From the NCBI RefSeq assembly GCF_025787225.1, contig NZ_CP090958.1, positions 2,962,550-3,026,549 of the forward strand: 64,000 nucleotides of DNA, written 5' to 3'. A program made the translations under genes and the position numbers. The DNA comes from Saxibacter everestensis. GTDB taxonomy: Bacteria; Actinomycetota; Actinomycetes; Actinomycetales; Brevibacteriaceae. The notes under the pieces were generated by a model. That model ran no database searches and was not told the DNA's origin. It saw only the letters and a program-made list of their open reading frames with translations. This document shows positions 1 through 13,013 of the stretch, one piece after another. Within the stretch, counting starts at the first letter, position 1. The number at the start of each line of letters is the position of its first letter.

Positions 1-136
1 GGGCACCACAAGCGTCACTCTGCCATCAGGCACCTTCATCGACACGCTCACCGGTCGCACGTTCGCCGGTCAGGCCAGGCTTGCCGATGTATTCGCCGAG
101 TACCCGGTCGCCCTGCTGGCACCGGAAGGCTTCTAG
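1..136 (+). CDS. treY: Malto-oligosyltrehalose synthase, C-terminal end (partial)
   Basis: An open frame enters from the left edge (codons from base 2) and stops with TAG at 134-136, giving 45 residues that end in AEYPVALLAPEGF. TreY proteins typically finish with a beta-rich domain ending in a similar LA-x-x-PVALL stretch, and treZ follows 72 bases downstream, the usual treY-treZ order. TreY converts the reducing end of a malto-oligosaccharide into a trehalose unit for TreZ to release. The catalytic GH13 domain lies outside the window, so the call rests on the tail sequence and gene order. Confidence 0.75.
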   Translation, partial: GTTSVTLPSGTFIDTLTGRTFAGQARLADVFAEYPVALLAPEGF

Positions 137-208
137 TCCGGCAGGATTCACCGGCATCCCGATCACAGGCTTCGCGAACCAGACCCCGAACACAACGAAA
201 GTGGCGCC

Positions 209-2026
209 ATGACACAACGCAATGAGCACTCACATTTCGCCGTCTGGGCGCCGAAGCCCGAAACGGTTTCACTATTCGCCAATGGCGCCAACTATCCGAT
301 GCATCGGGCGGAAGACGGCTGGTGGACCCTCGACGACCCGAAGACCGCCAACCAGCTGCTCGCGCTGCCTGAGGTCGACTACGGCTACCTGCTCGACGGC
401 GCTTCCGATCCGCTACCCGATCCGCGCTCACGAAGGCAGCCTGCGGGCGTGCACGAGCCCTCCCGGACCTTCGACGCCGACGCCTTTCACTGGACCGATT
501 CGGCATGGCTGGGTCGCGACCTCGCCGGTGGTCTCATCTACGAGCTGCATATCGGCACCTTCACTCCGGACGGTACCTTCGATGCCGCCATCGACAAGCT
601 TCCGCACCTGAAGTCCCTCGGCGTTGACTTCGTCGAGTTACTGCCGGTCAACGCCTTCAATGGCACCCACAATTGGGGTTACGACGGTGTGCTCTGGTAC
701 GCCGTCCACGAGCAGTACGGCGGCCCGGAAGGCTACCAGCGGTTCGTTGACGCCTGCCATCGGAACGGACTCGGCGTCATCCAGGATGTTGTCTACAACC
801 ACCTGGGGCCGAGCGGAAACTACCTGCCGAACTTCGGGCCCTACCTGCACACGGCCGCGGTGAACACCTGGGGCGACTCGGTGAATCTCGACGGCCCGGA
901 CTCCGATGAGGTACGCACATACATCGTTGACAACGCGCTGATGTGGCTGCGCGACTACCACGTCGACGGCCTGCGACTGGATGCCGTGCACGCGCTCGTC
1001 GACAGCCGCGCGGTCCATATTCTCGAGGAGTTGGCAACGGCCGCAGACGAGTTGTCGACCCAGCTAGGCAGGCCGCTGAGTCTGATTGCGGAATCCGATC
1101 TGAACAACCCCCGGCTGTTCACCCCCCGCGCGTCCGGCGGGTATGGCCTGGCCGGGCAGTGGAGCGATGACTTTCACCACGCGGTGCACGTGGCAGTATC
1201 CGGCGAGACAGCGGGCTATTACGCCGACTTCGATTCGCTTGCCGCGCTCGGCAAGGTGCTCACCCGGGGCTTCTTCCACGACAACACATATTCGTCATTC
1301 CGCCGACGGCACCACGGCCGGCAGATCGACACTGTGCACACTCCCGCCTGGCGACTTGTTGTCTGCACCCAGAATCACGATCAGATCGGCAACCGGGCGG
1401 CAGGCGACCGGCTGAGCGCGATGGTCGATCCGGGCGGACTGGCGATCGCCGCGACGCTCAACCTGCTCGGTCCGTTCACGCCGATGCTGTTCATGGGCGA
1501 GGAATGGGGCGCATCGACGCCTTGGCAGTTCTTCACCTCTCATCCCGAGCCGGAGCTCGGCGAAGCTACCGCCCTGGGACGGTTACGTGAATTCGCCGAG
1601 ATGGGTTGGGACGAGTCGCTGGTGCCGAATCCGCAGGACGAGTCGACATTCACCAACTCGAAGCTCAATTGGGATGAGCCGACCGCCGACGGCCATGCCC
1701 GTTTGCTTGAGCTCTACCGGCAACTCGGCAAGTTGCGCAAGGAGCTTCCCGAGCTGCGCGACCAGCGGTTCTCGACACTCGACGTCCGGTTCGATGAGGA
1801 CGAACGCTGGCTGGTGCTGTGCCGGGACGGGGTACAGATCGCGCTGAATTTTGGCACCGGACCCGCCAGGGTACCGCTGCCGCTTGCGTCCGGCGGTCTG
1901 CTGCTGGCCACCGCCGGCGAACCAGCAGAGACAGCAGCGGAAGGCGACGGACCCGATGCAGGCCCGCTGGTGACCCTACCGGGTCGTTCTGCCGCGGTCT
2001 TCGCCGCCAGCACGGCGGATGATTAG
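209..2026 (+). CDS. treZ: Malto-oligosyltrehalose trehalohydrolase
   Basis: This 605-residue GH13 enzyme hydrolyses the bond next to the terminal trehalosyl unit made by TreY, releasing trehalose from glycogen-derived oligosaccharides in the cytoplasm. An N-terminal immunoglobulin-like domain ([12 protein letters not shown], about residues 9-20) precedes the barrel. The four GH13 motifs are visible: DVVYNHLG near 193, GLRLDAVHA with nucleophile Asp258, IAESD with acid/base Glu295, and QNHDQIGNR with Asp391. Length and spacing match the TreZ family. The gene sits directly behind the treY end and ahead of another GH13 gene, so it belongs to a trehalose/glucan cluster. The ATG at 209 has only a weak upstream purine run. 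Confidence 0.95.
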   Translation: MTQRNEHSHFAVWAPKPETVSLFANGANYPMHRAEDGWWTLDDPKTANQLLALPEVDYGYLLDGASDPLPDPRSRRQPAGVHEPSRTFDADAFHWTDSAWLGRDLAGGLIYELHIGTFTPDGTFDAAIDKLPHLKSLGVDFVELLPVNAFNGTHNWGYDGVLWYAVHEQYGGPEGYQRFVDACHRNGLGVIQDVVYNHLGPSGNYLPNFGPYLHTAAVNTWGDSVNLDGPDSDEVRTYIVDNALMWLRDYHVDGLRLDAVHALVDSRAVHILEELATAADELSTQLGRPLSLIAESDLNNPRLFTPRASGGYGLAGQWSDDFHHAVHVAVSGETAGYYADFDSLAALGKVLTRGFFHDNTYSSFRRRHHGRQIDTVHTPAWRLVVCTQNHDQIGNRAAGDRLSAMVDPGGLAIAATLNLLGPFTPMLFMGEEWGASTPWQFFTSHPEPELGEATALGRLREFAEMGWDESLVPNPQDESTFTNSKLNWDEPTADGHARLLELYRQLGKLRKELPELRDQRFSTLDVRFDEDERWLVLCRDGVQIALNFGTGPARVPLPLASGGLLLATAGEPAETAAEGDGPDAGPLVTLPGRSAAVFAASTADD

Positions 2027-2079
2027 ATCGAGTGACAACGTGCGAACAAGCCTGACAGTACCGAGGAAGGATCCCATTC

Positions 2080-4434
<2,355 letters not shown>

Positions 4435-4435
4435 G

Positions 4436-4475
4436 TTACAGCACGGGGCCGGTGTGCCCTGGCCCCGTGCTGTAA
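4436..4475. terminator. Bidirectional terminator hairpin between convergent GH13 and mak-glgB genes
   Basis: Perfect 15-bp arms (4436-4450 and 4461-4475, TTACAGCACGGGGCC and its complement) enclose a 10-base loop. It begins one base after the TGA of the rightward GH13 gene and lies 30 bases beyond the stop of the leftward mak-glgB gene, so it can serve both. The GC-rich stem has A/T bases at its foot but no long U-tract, which is common in actinobacteria. Confidence 0.85.
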
Positions 4476-4504
4476 GTTCTCCAGGCGGGCACTGCCTCGT
4501 CGGC

Positions 4505-7500
4505 TTACTCGCCTGGTGTCAGGTACAGCACGCCCAATGGCGGTAGGCGCAGATCGGCGTGAGCCGGCTGGCCCATGTGGTGCCCGGCGACCGCGGTCAC
4601 CTGACCCAAGTTTCCGCTTCCTGACCCGCCATACTGCTCGGCATCGGTGTTGACCCGCTCGATCCAGGTTCCCTCGAACGGCAGAGCCAACCTGTAGCTT
4701 TCGTGCGCCATCCCGGCGAAGTTCGCAACACAGACCAGCGGTTTGTCGTCGCGGTCCCAGCGCACGAAGGACACCACATTACGAGCCGCGTCCGCACCAT
4801 CGAGCCATTGGAAGCCGCCTGGCTCGTTATCCCTTGCATACAGCGCCGGCGTGTTCCGGTAGACATCGTTGAGCGAACCGACCAACCGCTGCACACCGGA
4901 ATGCCGCGGGTCGTCGGTCAGCCACCAATCCAGGCCGTGGTCGTGCGACCATTCAGCTTCCTGGCCGAACTCGGTACCCATGAAGATCAGCTGCTTGCCG
5001 GGATGCGCCCACTGATAGGCCAGAAAGGCCCGGAGGTTCGCGAGCTGCTGCCAGCGGTCGCCCGGCATCTTGCGCAGCAGCGATCCCTTGCCGTGCACGA
5101 CCTCGTCATGGCTGATCGGCAACAGGTAGTTCTCACTGAATGCGTACACGATGGAGAACGTCAGCTGATTGTGCTGATGCTGGCGGTACAAGGGATCAGC
5201 GGAGATGTATCCGAGAGAATCGTGCATCCAGCCCATGTTCCACTTGAGGCCGAAACCGAGACCACCGCCGCTTGTCGGTGCGGTGACACCCGGGAACGCG
5301 GTCGACTCTTCGGCAATCATCAGGATTCCCGGGAAGCGACGGTAGGCCGTGGCGTTAACTTCCTGCAGGAAGCCGATGGCCTCAAGATTCTCGCGGCCAC
5401 CCTCCTTGTTCGGGCTCCACTGGCCCTCCTCGCGCGAATAGTCAAGATAGAGCATGGATGCCACGGCATCAACGCGAAGCCCGTCGATATGGAACTGATC
5501 GAACCAATACAGGGCGTTGGCGACCAGGAAGTTCCGCACCTCCCGGCGGCCGTAGTCGAAGATCAGCGTTCCCCAGTCCGGATGCTCGCCGCGCTGCGGG
5601 TCCGGGTGTTCGTACAGGGCCTCGCCGTCGAACTTCGCCAGGGCGAATTCGTCTTTCGGGAAGTGGGCAGGCACCCAATCCAGAATGACGCCGATCCCGG
5701 CCTGGTGCAGGGAATCGACCAGGAAGCGGAACTCATCGGGGTGGCCGAAGCGCGACGTCGGCGCGTAGTAGGACGTGACCTGGTAGCCCCAGGAGCCGCC
5801 GAAGGGATGTTCGGCCACCGGCATGAACTCGACGTGGGTGAAGCCGAGCTCCACCACGTAGTCGACCAGCTCAGTGGCGAGCTCACGGTACCCGAGACCG
5901 AGACGCCACGATCCTAGGTGCACCTCATAGGCGCTTACCGGAGCGTCATGCGGATTGGTCGATGAGCGCTGGGCAATCCATTCGTCGTCGTTGAATGTGT
6001 ACCGCGATTCGGTGATCACCGAACCTGTGGCCGGCGGGAGCTCGGTGCCGAACGCCATCGGGTCGGCTTTCTGCAGCCACTGGCCGTGGCGGCTGAGGAT
6101 CTCGAACTTGTAGGCGTTGCCCACCCCGACTCCCGGAATGAATAGCTCCCAGACTCCGGATGAGCCGAGCGAGCGCATGGCATGGCCGACGCCGTTCCAG
6201 CCGTTGAAGTCGCCGACCACCCGGACAGCCTGGGCAGCTGGCGCCCATACCGCGAAGCTCGTCCCGCTGATGTCGCCCTGGTTGCCGGGATAACGGCGTG
6301 GGTGGGCGCCGAGTACGGTCCAGAGTTCCTCATGGCGTCCCTCGCCGATCAGGTGCAGATCCATTTCGCCCAACGTGGGCACGAAACGATAAGGATCGTC
6401 GGTGACGTGCAGGTCGTCGTCGATGTAGCTGGTTTCGAGCCGATACTCCGGAATCAGGCCGTCGGCGGGACGGAATGCGGCGCTGAAGATGCCGCCGTAC
6501 TCATGCGTGAGCGGAATCGTTTCGGTTGGCGTCCGGGCGACAACGGATTTCGCCAGATGCTTACAAGCACGAATAGTTACAGTGCCGTCGGCGTCCTGAT
6601 GCGCGCCAAGGACGGAGTGCGGGTTGTGATAGCTGCCGTCCGACACTCGCTGCAGGACGTCCTGCGAGACCGGGCGCGGGCTGGGCGAGCCGGAAAACTC
6701 GGGATCAGACTCCGCGTCAGCCATGTCGGTGCCGTCATTCTCAAACCCGGACTCGGACTCGGACGCTTCAGGCGCTGCCGCCTCAGCAGGCGACCCAACC
6801 GCTTCACTGTCAGCCGTGGTGTCGGCCGCGACCTCCGCCCGACCCGCTTCTTCGGCCTCCGGCTTGGCTGCTTCAGCGGCCGGCCCGCCGGTGACTTCGG
6901 ATTCGTTATTCAATATCGCTCCTACTGAACGTAATGGGACCTGGAGCCAGTTCGGCCGGTTTCGCAGCTCGTAGACAACCTCATACAGTGCCTTATCCAA
7001 CCAGTACACCCGCAACAGCGGGTCGGTACCGATCGCTGGCTGGCCGGATTCTCGAGCATAACCGTCGAGGAAAGCCGCCGACGCTTTTTGCGCCCAGGCG
7101 GCGGTGCGCTTGGACACCACGTCGCGTGACGCGGGGTCCGGGTCTTCCAGTGCGACGAAATTCGCCGCGTAGTCGAAGGACCGAAGAATGCCGACGACGT
7201 CCCGCAGCGGAACGTCAGGGTGCGAACGCTCCGACAACGGTCGCAGCGGCTCGCCTTCGAAGTCCAGCACCACCCAGCCACGCGCCTCGGAGTGCAGCAC
7301 CTGGCCGAGGTGCAGATCGCCGTGGATTCGCTGCACCATGCCGACGTTGTCGATATCCCCCAGCCGGCTGATGTGTTCGTGGAGCTGCTCGTTATATGGC
7401 GACAGCACATCACGCGCCTCCGACAGCGCCCACAACACACGCTTCTGCAGGCCGTCAACGATGCGACCCGTTTGCGCCGGCCCTGGATGTCGCGCTCCAA

Positions 7501-8302
7501 AGACATCTGAAAGTGTTTTGTGGATGCGTGCCACCGCGATGCCGAGCTGATCCGCGGGTTCGCTGAAGTCCAGGTCGAGCTGCGCTGCCTGTACCGCTGC
7601 GGCCCAGGCATCGGTCGAGCCGGCAATGAATTCGGAGAGCACCGCGAAATGCCCGGACTCCTCCTTAAGCGAAACAGGATTGAACCACTTTCCCTCCAGC
7701 CATCCCATTGTCTGCGGCACGGAGGTACAGCTGGCGGCACTGAGCGCTGCAGTTACCTCAACGTCCGGGTTTGCTCCAGCTGACAGCACCCGAAAGAGTT
7801 TCAGGATTGCGGGCGCGGAGCGGTCCGAAATGACGATCGAGCTATTCGACTGCTCCCCGGTAATGACTTTGGTCGGCGCACCGGTAATGGTTGGCTGCTG
7901 GATACCGGCCACGGTACGGCCGGCGAGTTTCCGGTCGGCATGTGTACGCCCGCTGGTGATCAGCGAGGCGATCGCCCGGACGAACTCCGGGTCGTGCACA
8001 CCATCGTAAACGTGGCGCCGGCCGAGGGTTATGTCATCGACTTCGCCGAGGTACGCGGAATCAGGCGCGTCGAGTCGCGAGACCCGAAACGTCAACGGCA
8101 CCTGAATTATGTCCATCCGGTCACCCGAATCGAGCATCAGGATGTGGTTCCTGCCGGTTACTGCGTCGCCCGCGAGCGCACGATCGAAAACCTGCACCGA
8201 CGACAATGCGGAAATGGAGATCCCGCGTCCCTTAGCCGGAAACCAGCGCTGTGCAGGCAGCCAGGAATGCAGAAGCCGTTGTAGTTCGCCGCTAACTGAC
8301 AT
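4505..8302 (-). CDS. glgB: Maltokinase-glycogen branching enzyme fusion protein
   Basis: One uninterrupted frame of about 1265 residues joins two enzymes. Residues 1 to about 470 form an aminoglycoside-phosphotransferase-fold maltokinase (Mak/Pep2), with the ATP-site region [12 protein letters not shown] near 150, catalytic HGDLHLGQ near 329 and metal-binding DFEGEP near 349. An acidic Ala/Glu-rich linker (about 475-545) leads to a full GlgB with [17 protein letters not shown] (nucleophile Asp), MIAEEST (Glu) and ISHDEVVHG. The first half makes maltose-1-phosphate from maltose and ATP; the second adds alpha-1,6 branches to the glucan that GlgE builds. The ATG at 8302 has AGAAGGGG five to six bases upstream; a GTG at 8308 is in frame but touches the ribosome site. 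It lies 130 bases downstream of glgE. Confidence 0.93.
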   Translation of the reverse strand: MSVSGELQRLLHSWLPAQRWFPAKGRGISISALSSVQVFDRALAGDAVTGRNHILMLDSGDRMDIIQVPLTFRVSRLDAPDSAYLGEVDDITLGRRHVYDGVHDPEFVRAIASLITSGRTHADRKLAGRTVAGIQQPTITGAPTKVITGEQSNSSIVISDRSAPAILKLFRVLSAGANPDVEVTAALSAASCTSVPQTMGWLEGKWFNPVSLKEESGHFAVLSEFIAGSTDAWAAAVQAAQLDLDFSEPADQLGIAVARIHKTLSDVFGARHPGPAQTGRIVDGLQKRVLWALSEARDVLSPYNEQLHEHISRLGDIDNVGMVQRIHGDLHLGQVLHSEARGWVVLDFEGEPLRPLSERSHPDVPLRDVVGILRSFDYAANFVALEDPDPASRDVVSKRTAAWAQKASAAFLDGYARESGQPAIGTDPLLRVYWLDKALYEVVYELRNRPNWLQVPLRSVGAILNNESEVTGGPAAEAAKPEAEEAGRAEVAADTTADSEAVGSPAEAAAPEASESESGFENDGTDMADAESDPEFSGSPSPRPVSQDVLQRVSDGSYHNPHSVLGAHQDADGTVTIRACKHLAKSVVARTPTETIPLTHEYGGIFSAAFRPADGLIPEYRLETSYIDDDLHVTDDPYRFVPTLGEMDLHLIGEGRHEELWTVLGAHPRRYPGNQGDISGTSFAVWAPAAQAVRVVGDFNGWNGVGHAMRSLGSSGVWELFIPGVGVGNAYKFEILSRHGQWLQKADPMAFGTELPPATGSVITESRYTFNDDEWIAQRSSTNPHDAPVSAYEVHLGSWRLGLGYRELATELVDYVVELGFTHVEFMPVAEHPFGGSWGYQVTSYYAPTSRFGHPDEFRFLVDSLHQAGIGVILDWVPAHFPKDEFALAKFDGEALYEHPDPQRGEHPDWGTLIFDYGRREVRNFLVANALYWFDQFHIDGLRVDAVASMLYLDYSREEGQWSPNKEGGRENLEAIGFLQEVNATAYRRFPGILMIAEESTAFPGVTAPTSGGGLGFGLKWNMGWMHDSLGYISADPLYRQHQHNQLTFSIVYAFSENYLLPISHDEVVHGKGSLLRKMPGDRWQQLANLRAFLAYQWAHPGKQLIFMGTEFGQEAEWSHDHGLDWWLTDDPRHSGVQRLVGSLNDVYRNTPALYARDNEPGGFQWLDGADAARNVVSFVRWDRDDKPLVCVANFAGMAHESYRLALPFEGTWIERVNTDAEQYGGSGSGNLGQVTAVAGHHMGQPAHADLRLPPLGVLYLTPGE

Positions 8303-8437
8303 GTACACCCCTTCTCAGTCTTCTGGGTTTGCCGGCGCCCCGGTCGATAGTTGCGCCCACTCCGGCCGGCGAGGTGGCCTCCTCGATGGGCCCCCGCGTT
8401 CGCTTCCACGCCAACGACGGGAGCCGGGCCGACGTGC

Positions 8438-10495
8438 TCAAGGACGGCTCCTGATCTGCAGGATGTGCGCCGGTTCGCTGCGCGGATCGAGCCGCACATA
8501 ATTGTGTTCGCTCCAGAACCAGGTTTGGTCGGTCAGCAGGTCGTGAACCTCGAACTCGGTCGGCGTCCCCGCCAGCGACGTGTCGCCCGGAAACAGCTCC
8601 TCGAGGTCGAGGTGCACGATTGTATCTCGGGTGGCGTGCGGATCCAGGTTGATAACCACGATCAGCGCATCGTCGTCCTTGCGTTTCGAGTACACCAGAA
8701 TGGACTCATCATCGGCGTCGTGCAGTCGGATGTTGCGCAGGTCTCCGAGGGCCGGGTGTTCCTTCCGGATCGCGTTCAGCCGTCGGAGGTACGGCGCGAG
8801 TGAACGACCGTCCGCCTCTGCGGCATCGAAGTCACGAGGGCGGTACTGATACTTCTCATTATCGATGTACTCCTCTGCGCCGGGACGCGGCACATGCTCG
8901 TACAGTTCATAGCCGGCATAGACACCCCAGAGCGGACTCGAAGTAGCGGCCAGGACGGCGCGGATCTTGAATCCGGCCGGCCCACTGAATTGCAGGTACT
9001 CGGTAAGGATGTCGGGGGTGTTGACGAAGAAGTTCGGTCGCAGGAAAGCACCAGATTCGTCACGGAGTTCGGCGAGGTACTCCTCAAGTTCCTCCCGGGT
9101 GTTCCGCCAGGTGAAGTACGAGTAGGACTGCTGGAAGCCAAGCTTGGCCAGCGCATGCATCATCGGCGGCCGGGTGAATGCCTCGGCAAGGAAGATCACG
9201 TCCGGATGTCTGTCATTCACCGTGGCGATCAGCCATTCCCAGAACATCACCGGTTTGGTGTGCGGATTGTCGACGCGGAAGATTTTCACGCCATGGTCGA
9301 TCCAGAGTTCGACGATCCGCAACACCTCGCGGCTGAGGCCTTCGAAGTCGTTGTCGAAGTTCAGCGGGTAGATGTCCTGGTATTTCTTCGGCGGGTTCTC
9401 CGCATAGGCGATGGTGCCGTCGAGCTGGGTGGTGAACCACTCGGGATTGCTTTTCACCCATGGGTGGTCCGGGGCAGCCTGCAGGGCGAGATCCAGGGCC
9501 ACTTCGAGGCCGAGCTGATTCGCGCGTGCGACGAATTCGTCGAAGTCAGCGAAGTCGCCCAGGTCGGGATGGATCGCATCGTGACCGCCGTAACGGGAAC
9601 CAATTGCCCATGGCGATCCCGGGTCCTTAGGCCCGGGGTTCAGCGTGTTATTCGGTCCTTTTCGGTTGACTTCACCGATCGGATGGATGGGCGGCAGGTA
9701 AATGACGTCGAAGCCCATGTCCGCCACCGCGCCGAGGCGCTTTGCCGCCGTCCGGAAGGTGCCGGAAACCCACTCGCCGGTCTCTTCGTCCTGCTTCGCA
9801 CCTTCAGAGCGCGGAAAGAACTCATACCAGCTGGCCCGTCCGGCAAGCTCTCGCTCGACGTTCAACGGCATCCGCTTGCTGACGCTGATCAGGTCTCGCA
9901 ATGGATGCGCGACGATCGCCGATTTCACCTGCGCAGTGGTCGCGGCGGCAAGCCGGTCGGCGGCTGGCAGTGCCGCGGAGTTGAGGGTGTTTATCGCATC
10001 GGCCAAGACGGCTCGATGCTCGAAGGTGCGGTCACCCTGCTGCTCGGCGTCGGTGAGCAGCTGCAACCCCTCGGCGAGCATCAGGTCGACATCGACTCCG
10101 GCGGGGATCTTCAGAGTTGCCGCGTGTTCCCACGTCGCGTAGAGATCTGCCCACGCCTCGATGACGAAGCTGTAGTGACCGGCCTTCTCCGGCCGAAAGG
10201 TTCCGACAAACCGGTCGGTGCCCGGGATGCTCTCCTGCAGACGGATCCGGTCGGCTTCTTCCCCGGCGCCATCGAGCAGGACAGCATTCACGCCGATCAG
10301 GTCGTGCCCCTCACGAAATACCGTAGCGGCAAGCGGGATGTCTTCGTTCACGGTGGATTTGGCGGGGAAGGCGCCGCCGTCGACTACTGGTTGTATTTCG
10401 GTTATGACGATTCGGTCATAGTGCAGCCGTTGGCTGTCGGGACTGGGCGCTGCTGAAAATCTGGTCACAGTTACGACCGTATCGACAATACGCAC
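8438..10495 (-). CDS. glgE: Alpha-1,4-glucan:maltose-1-phosphate maltosyltransferase
   Basis: This 685-residue GH13_3 enzyme transfers maltosyl units from maltose-1-phosphate to the non-reducing end of alpha-1,4-glucans. The N-terminal domain (RIVITEIQPVVDGGAFPAK) is typical of GlgE. The barrel shows YLPPIHPIG, IFRVDNPHTKP with the nucleophile Asp, FLAEAFTRPPMM with the general acid Glu, and the conserved YSYFTWRN. The length is that of the family. It is the probable supplier of linear glucan to the GlgB half of the downstream fusion protein. The longest frame begins with GTG at 10495. No strong ribosome site is seen there, and a second GTG at 10468 is possible. Confidence 0.95.
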   Translation of the reverse strand: MRIVDTVVTVTRFSAAPSPDSQRLHYDRIVITEIQPVVDGGAFPAKSTVNEDIPLAATVFREGHDLIGVNAVLLDGAGEEADRIRLQESIPGTDRFVGTFRPEKAGHYSFVIEAWADLYATWEHAATLKIPAGVDVDLMLAEGLQLLTDAEQQGDRTFEHRAVLADAINTLNSAALPAADRLAAATTAQVKSAIVAHPLRDLISVSKRMPLNVERELAGRASWYEFFPRSEGAKQDEETGEWVSGTFRTAAKRLGAVADMGFDVIYLPPIHPIGEVNRKGPNNTLNPGPKDPGSPWAIGSRYGGHDAIHPDLGDFADFDEFVARANQLGLEVALDLALQAAPDHPWVKSNPEWFTTQLDGTIAYAENPPKKYQDIYPLNFDNDFEGLSREVLRIVELWIDHGVKIFRVDNPHTKPVMFWEWLIATVNDRHPDVIFLAEAFTRPPMMHALAKLGFQQSYSYFTWRNTREELEEYLAELRDESGAFLRPNFFVNTPDILTEYLQFSGPAGFKIRAVLAATSSPLWGVYAGYELYEHVPRPGAEEYIDNEKYQYRPRDFDAAEADGRSLAPYLRRLNAIRKEHPALGDLRNIRLHDADDESILVYSKRKDDDALIVVINLDPHATRDTIVHLDLEELFPGDTSLAGTPTEFEVHDLLTDQTWFWSEHNYVRLDPRSEPAHILQIRSRP

Positions 10496-10547
10496 ATCGA
10501 TACAGTGCCGGCGTCATTAATTCCTCTCAGCCTCACCCCGGTCCCGG

Positions 10548-11006
10548 TTATTCCTCGTCGATCACGTGCATCGCCGCTTCCTCGGCTCCAGCGGCACCGC
10601 CGTCGATGCCGACGTCCTCGGCGAGCACATCGTCCTCGGTTTCGCCGCCAAGTCCGCTGTGGTCAGTGAGCCGACCGGCGCGTTCCGTGCCGACTTCCCC
10701 GCCGACATAATCGCCGTCGGTAAATGCGCGCTGATCTTCGTCGGCCGCGAGTTCGTCGAAGTCTGGCTCCTCGGTTTCGAGCCGGTGGTCGAGCGTTTCG
10801 CCGTTGCGTTCATCGTCCTCGGTATAACCCTCACGCGTCATCACCGAAGGACGTTCGGGTGGCGAGTACCCCTCGTCAAGCAGGTCATCGACTCCGCGAT
10901 CCTCCAGAGTGTCCTCAGAAGACAACTGATTGGAGTCGCCCGAAGCGGCCTGGCCCGGGATGTTAGCCTCCGAACCGTCATCCTGATTCGTGGTGTTCTC
11001 ACTCAT
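10548..11006 (-). CDS. DUF5709 family acidic protein
   Basis: A 152-residue, strongly acidic and probably disordered protein rich in Asp, Glu and Gly. The segment DDLLDEGYSPPERPS followed by REGYT, ETLDHRLETEEPD and a C-terminal EEAAMHVIDE matches my memory of the actinobacterial DUF5709 family, whose function is unknown. The ATG at 11006 is preceded at eight bases by GAGGAG; a GTG nine bases upstream is in frame but overlaps the ribosome site. It is 52 bases upstream of glgE on the same strand, so co-transcription is possible. There are no membrane segments or catalytic motifs. Confidence 0.75.
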   Translation of the reverse strand: MSENTTNQDDGSEANIPGQAASGDSNQLSSEDTLEDRGVDDLLDEGYSPPERPSVMTREGYTEDDERNGETLDHRLETEEPDFDELAADEDQRAFTDGDYVGGEVGTERAGRLTDHSGLGGETEDDVLAEDVGIDGGAAGAEEAAMHVIDEE

Positions 11007-11155
11007 CGTGCTCACTCCTCATTCGAGATAGAAACCGCTGCTGTCACCTGCGACCCTACGACCGTGCGGGACAGTCCGCAATCGGCTCAGCTATCGATGG
11101 CGAATACCCCGCGAGACGGTGCTGCGCCGTCCCGGCAGGATGGCAGACTAATGGT

Positions 11156-11851
11156 ATGACCGAGCAACGCGACAACGAAGCAAGCATGAATCTTGCTGCC
11201 GTCGTGCTTGCCGGCGGCGAAAGCTCCCGGATGGACGGCCAAGACAAGCTGGAAGCAGTCCTCGCCCACCGCACGCTTCTGCAAACCACGATCGATTCCA
11301 TCAGCAGTGGGGTCGGTGCCCTGGCCGGCGGCGCAGGCAGAGCCAGCATCGCGCTGACCAAAGTCGTGGTGGTCGGGCCGAATCGCAAGCTGTCCCGCGA
11401 CGGGATACACCTTGAGTTCGCCCGCGAACAACCACCGGGCGGCGGACCGGTCCCCGGCATCCGCGCCGGTCTGGACGCGCTCCGCCAGGACCCACCCGAC
11501 CTGGTGGCGATCGTCGCCGGTGACATGCCGGCCGCCGGCGAGGCGCTCGCCGGCCTGGCCGAGAATTTCCGGTTCCCGAACGTCTACGGCAGCACGGCGC
11601 TGGAGGCCACAGTTGCCCGATCCGACGGCGCCCTTCAGCCCCTCCTGACCGTTTACCGGCTCGACGCCCTGCGCCGAGTACTCGACGGCGCGACGGCTCT
11701 ACACTCCGCCCGCAGCGTGCTCAGCCAGACCAGGTATCAAATCATCGATGTTCCCACCTCCGTGACCTACGACGTCGACACACCAGCGGACCTGGAAGCC
11801 GCCAAGCTGGCTCACGGCGGAAGCCGCCGATCCAGACGAGCGCGTCATTAG
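11156..11851 (+). CDS. mobA: Molybdenum cofactor guanylyltransferase-like NTP transferase
   Basis: A 231-residue nucleotidyltransferase. The N-terminal nucleotide-binding motif VVLAGGESSRMDGQDK (about residues 15-30) resembles the LAGGxSxRMGxDK signature of MobA. The second motif VAIVAGDMP (about 118-126) supplies the metal-binding Asp. MobA adds GMP to molybdopterin to form the guanine dinucleotide cofactor. The extra Asp after RM departs slightly from the consensus. No other molybdenum cofactor gene is in the window, so the substrate is assigned by family similarity only. The gene is divergent from the DUF5709 gene across about 150 bases. Confidence 0.75.
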   Translation: MTEQRDNEASMNLAAVVLAGGESSRMDGQDKLEAVLAHRTLLQTTIDSISSGVGALAGGAGRASIALTKVVVVGPNRKLSRDGIHLEFAREQPPGGGPVPGIRAGLDALRQDPPDLVAIVAGDMPAAGEALAGLAENFRFPNVYGSTALEATVARSDGALQPLLTVYRLDALRRVLDGATALHSARSVLSQTRYQIIDVPTSVTYDVDTPADLEAAKLAHGGSRRSRRARH

Positions 11852-11911
11852 GGCGTTTTCGACCCAATCGGATACCTATCAGCTGCCACTGACGTAGAAG
11901 AGGAATGACCA

Positions 11912-12892
11912 ATGCGTGCCATCACTATCGCCGAACCTGGCGACCCAAGTGTTCTAACAGTTTCCGACGTCGCCGAGCTAGCAGTGGGTCCCGGGGAGGT
12001 CGCAATCGAGGTGGTCGCGGCCGGGGTGAACCGGGCGGACCTTCTGCAACGACAAGGCCTGTACGCTCCGCCGGCTGGGGAGTCGGCAATTCCGGGGTTG
12101 GAGGTCTCCGGCCGGATCAAAGAGACCGGCGCAGGTGTCACCAGTTTTTCGGTCGGCGATGAGGTCTGTGCCCTGCTCACCGGCGGCGGCTACGCGGAAA
12201 CGGTCGTCGTATCCGCCGAGCAGGTTCTTCCGGTACCCGCCGGCCTGGATCTCGTGGATGCCGCCGGCCTGCCAGAAGTCGTCTGCACGGTTTTCTCCAA
12301 TGTCTTCATGTCTGCCGGCTTACACCCAGGAGAATGGCTGCTCGTGCACGGTGGCGGAAGTGGAATCGGCACTGCCGCCATTCAGATCACCAAGGCTCTC
12401 GGCGGCCATGTCGCAGTGACGGCCGGCTCCTCGCACAAGCTCGACTTCTGCCGTGAGCTCGGCGCCGACGTGACGATCAACTACCGGGAGCAGGATTTCG
12501 TTCAGGAAATCAAGGGCGCAAGTGACGGTCGCGGAGCCGACGTCATCCTCGACGTTATGGGCGCGAAGTACCTCGAACGAAACATCGAGTCCCTCAATGT
12601 TTCCGGACGTCTGGTGATCATCGGGCTGCAGGGCGGCAGGAAGTCCGAAATCGACCTCAACGAAGTAATGCGACGCAGGCTCGCAGTAATCGGCACAACG
12701 TTGCGCGCACGGCCAGCGGCCGAAAAAGCGACAATCGTCGCTGCCGTCCGCGAGCAGGTATGGCCGCTCATCGAAGACGGCTCGGTGCTGCCGATCATCC
12801 ATTCCCGGCTCGCCTTCGACCAGGCGCCCGAGGCGCACCAGATTCTGGAGGACGGCGAGAATATCGGCAAGGTCCTGCTGGTTAAGGGCTAA
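11912..12892 (+). CDS. NAD(P)H:quinone oxidoreductase, zinc-independent MDR family
   Basis: A 326-residue medium-chain reductase of the quinone oxidoreductase (zeta-crystallin/PIG3) type. The GroES-like N-terminus contains GVNRADLLQRQGLYAPP and the Rossmann fold contains LVHGGGSGIGTAAIQITKALG (about 146-166). The structural and catalytic zinc Cys clusters of alcohol dehydrogenases are absent, pointing to a zinc-independent quinone or enone reductase using NADPH. An AGAGGAATG ribosome site precedes the ATG. It stands alone between mobA and bpa, with no operon partner to narrow its substrate. Confidence 0.88.
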   Translation: MRAITIAEPGDPSVLTVSDVAELAVGPGEVAIEVVAAGVNRADLLQRQGLYAPPAGESAIPGLEVSGRIKETGAGVTSFSVGDEVCALLTGGGYAETVVVSAEQVLPVPAGLDLVDAAGLPEVVCTVFSNVFMSAGLHPGEWLLVHGGGSGIGTAAIQITKALGGHVAVTAGSSHKLDFCRELGADVTINYREQDFVQEIKGASDGRGADVILDVMGAKYLERNIESLNVSGRLVIIGLQGGRKSEIDLNEVMRRRLAVIGTTLRARPAAEKATIVAAVREQVWPLIEDGSVLPIIHSRLAFDQAPEAHQILEDGENIGKVLLVKG

Positions 12893-13013
12893 CCCGGACC
12901 TGACCCAGACGCAGAAGCGCCGCCGGATGCCTTTCACAGCAACCGGGCAGCCACCACCGAAGGCATTGTCACCCCTGAGTGACAGAATGAGGAACCTGAC
13001 GAAGGGATGAACA

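Noticed and set aside
8894-10456. A 520-residue open frame on the plus strand opposite glgE
   Set aside because: It is an antisense shadow of a confidently identified GH13 gene in high-GC DNA; it has no domain motifs or ribosome site.
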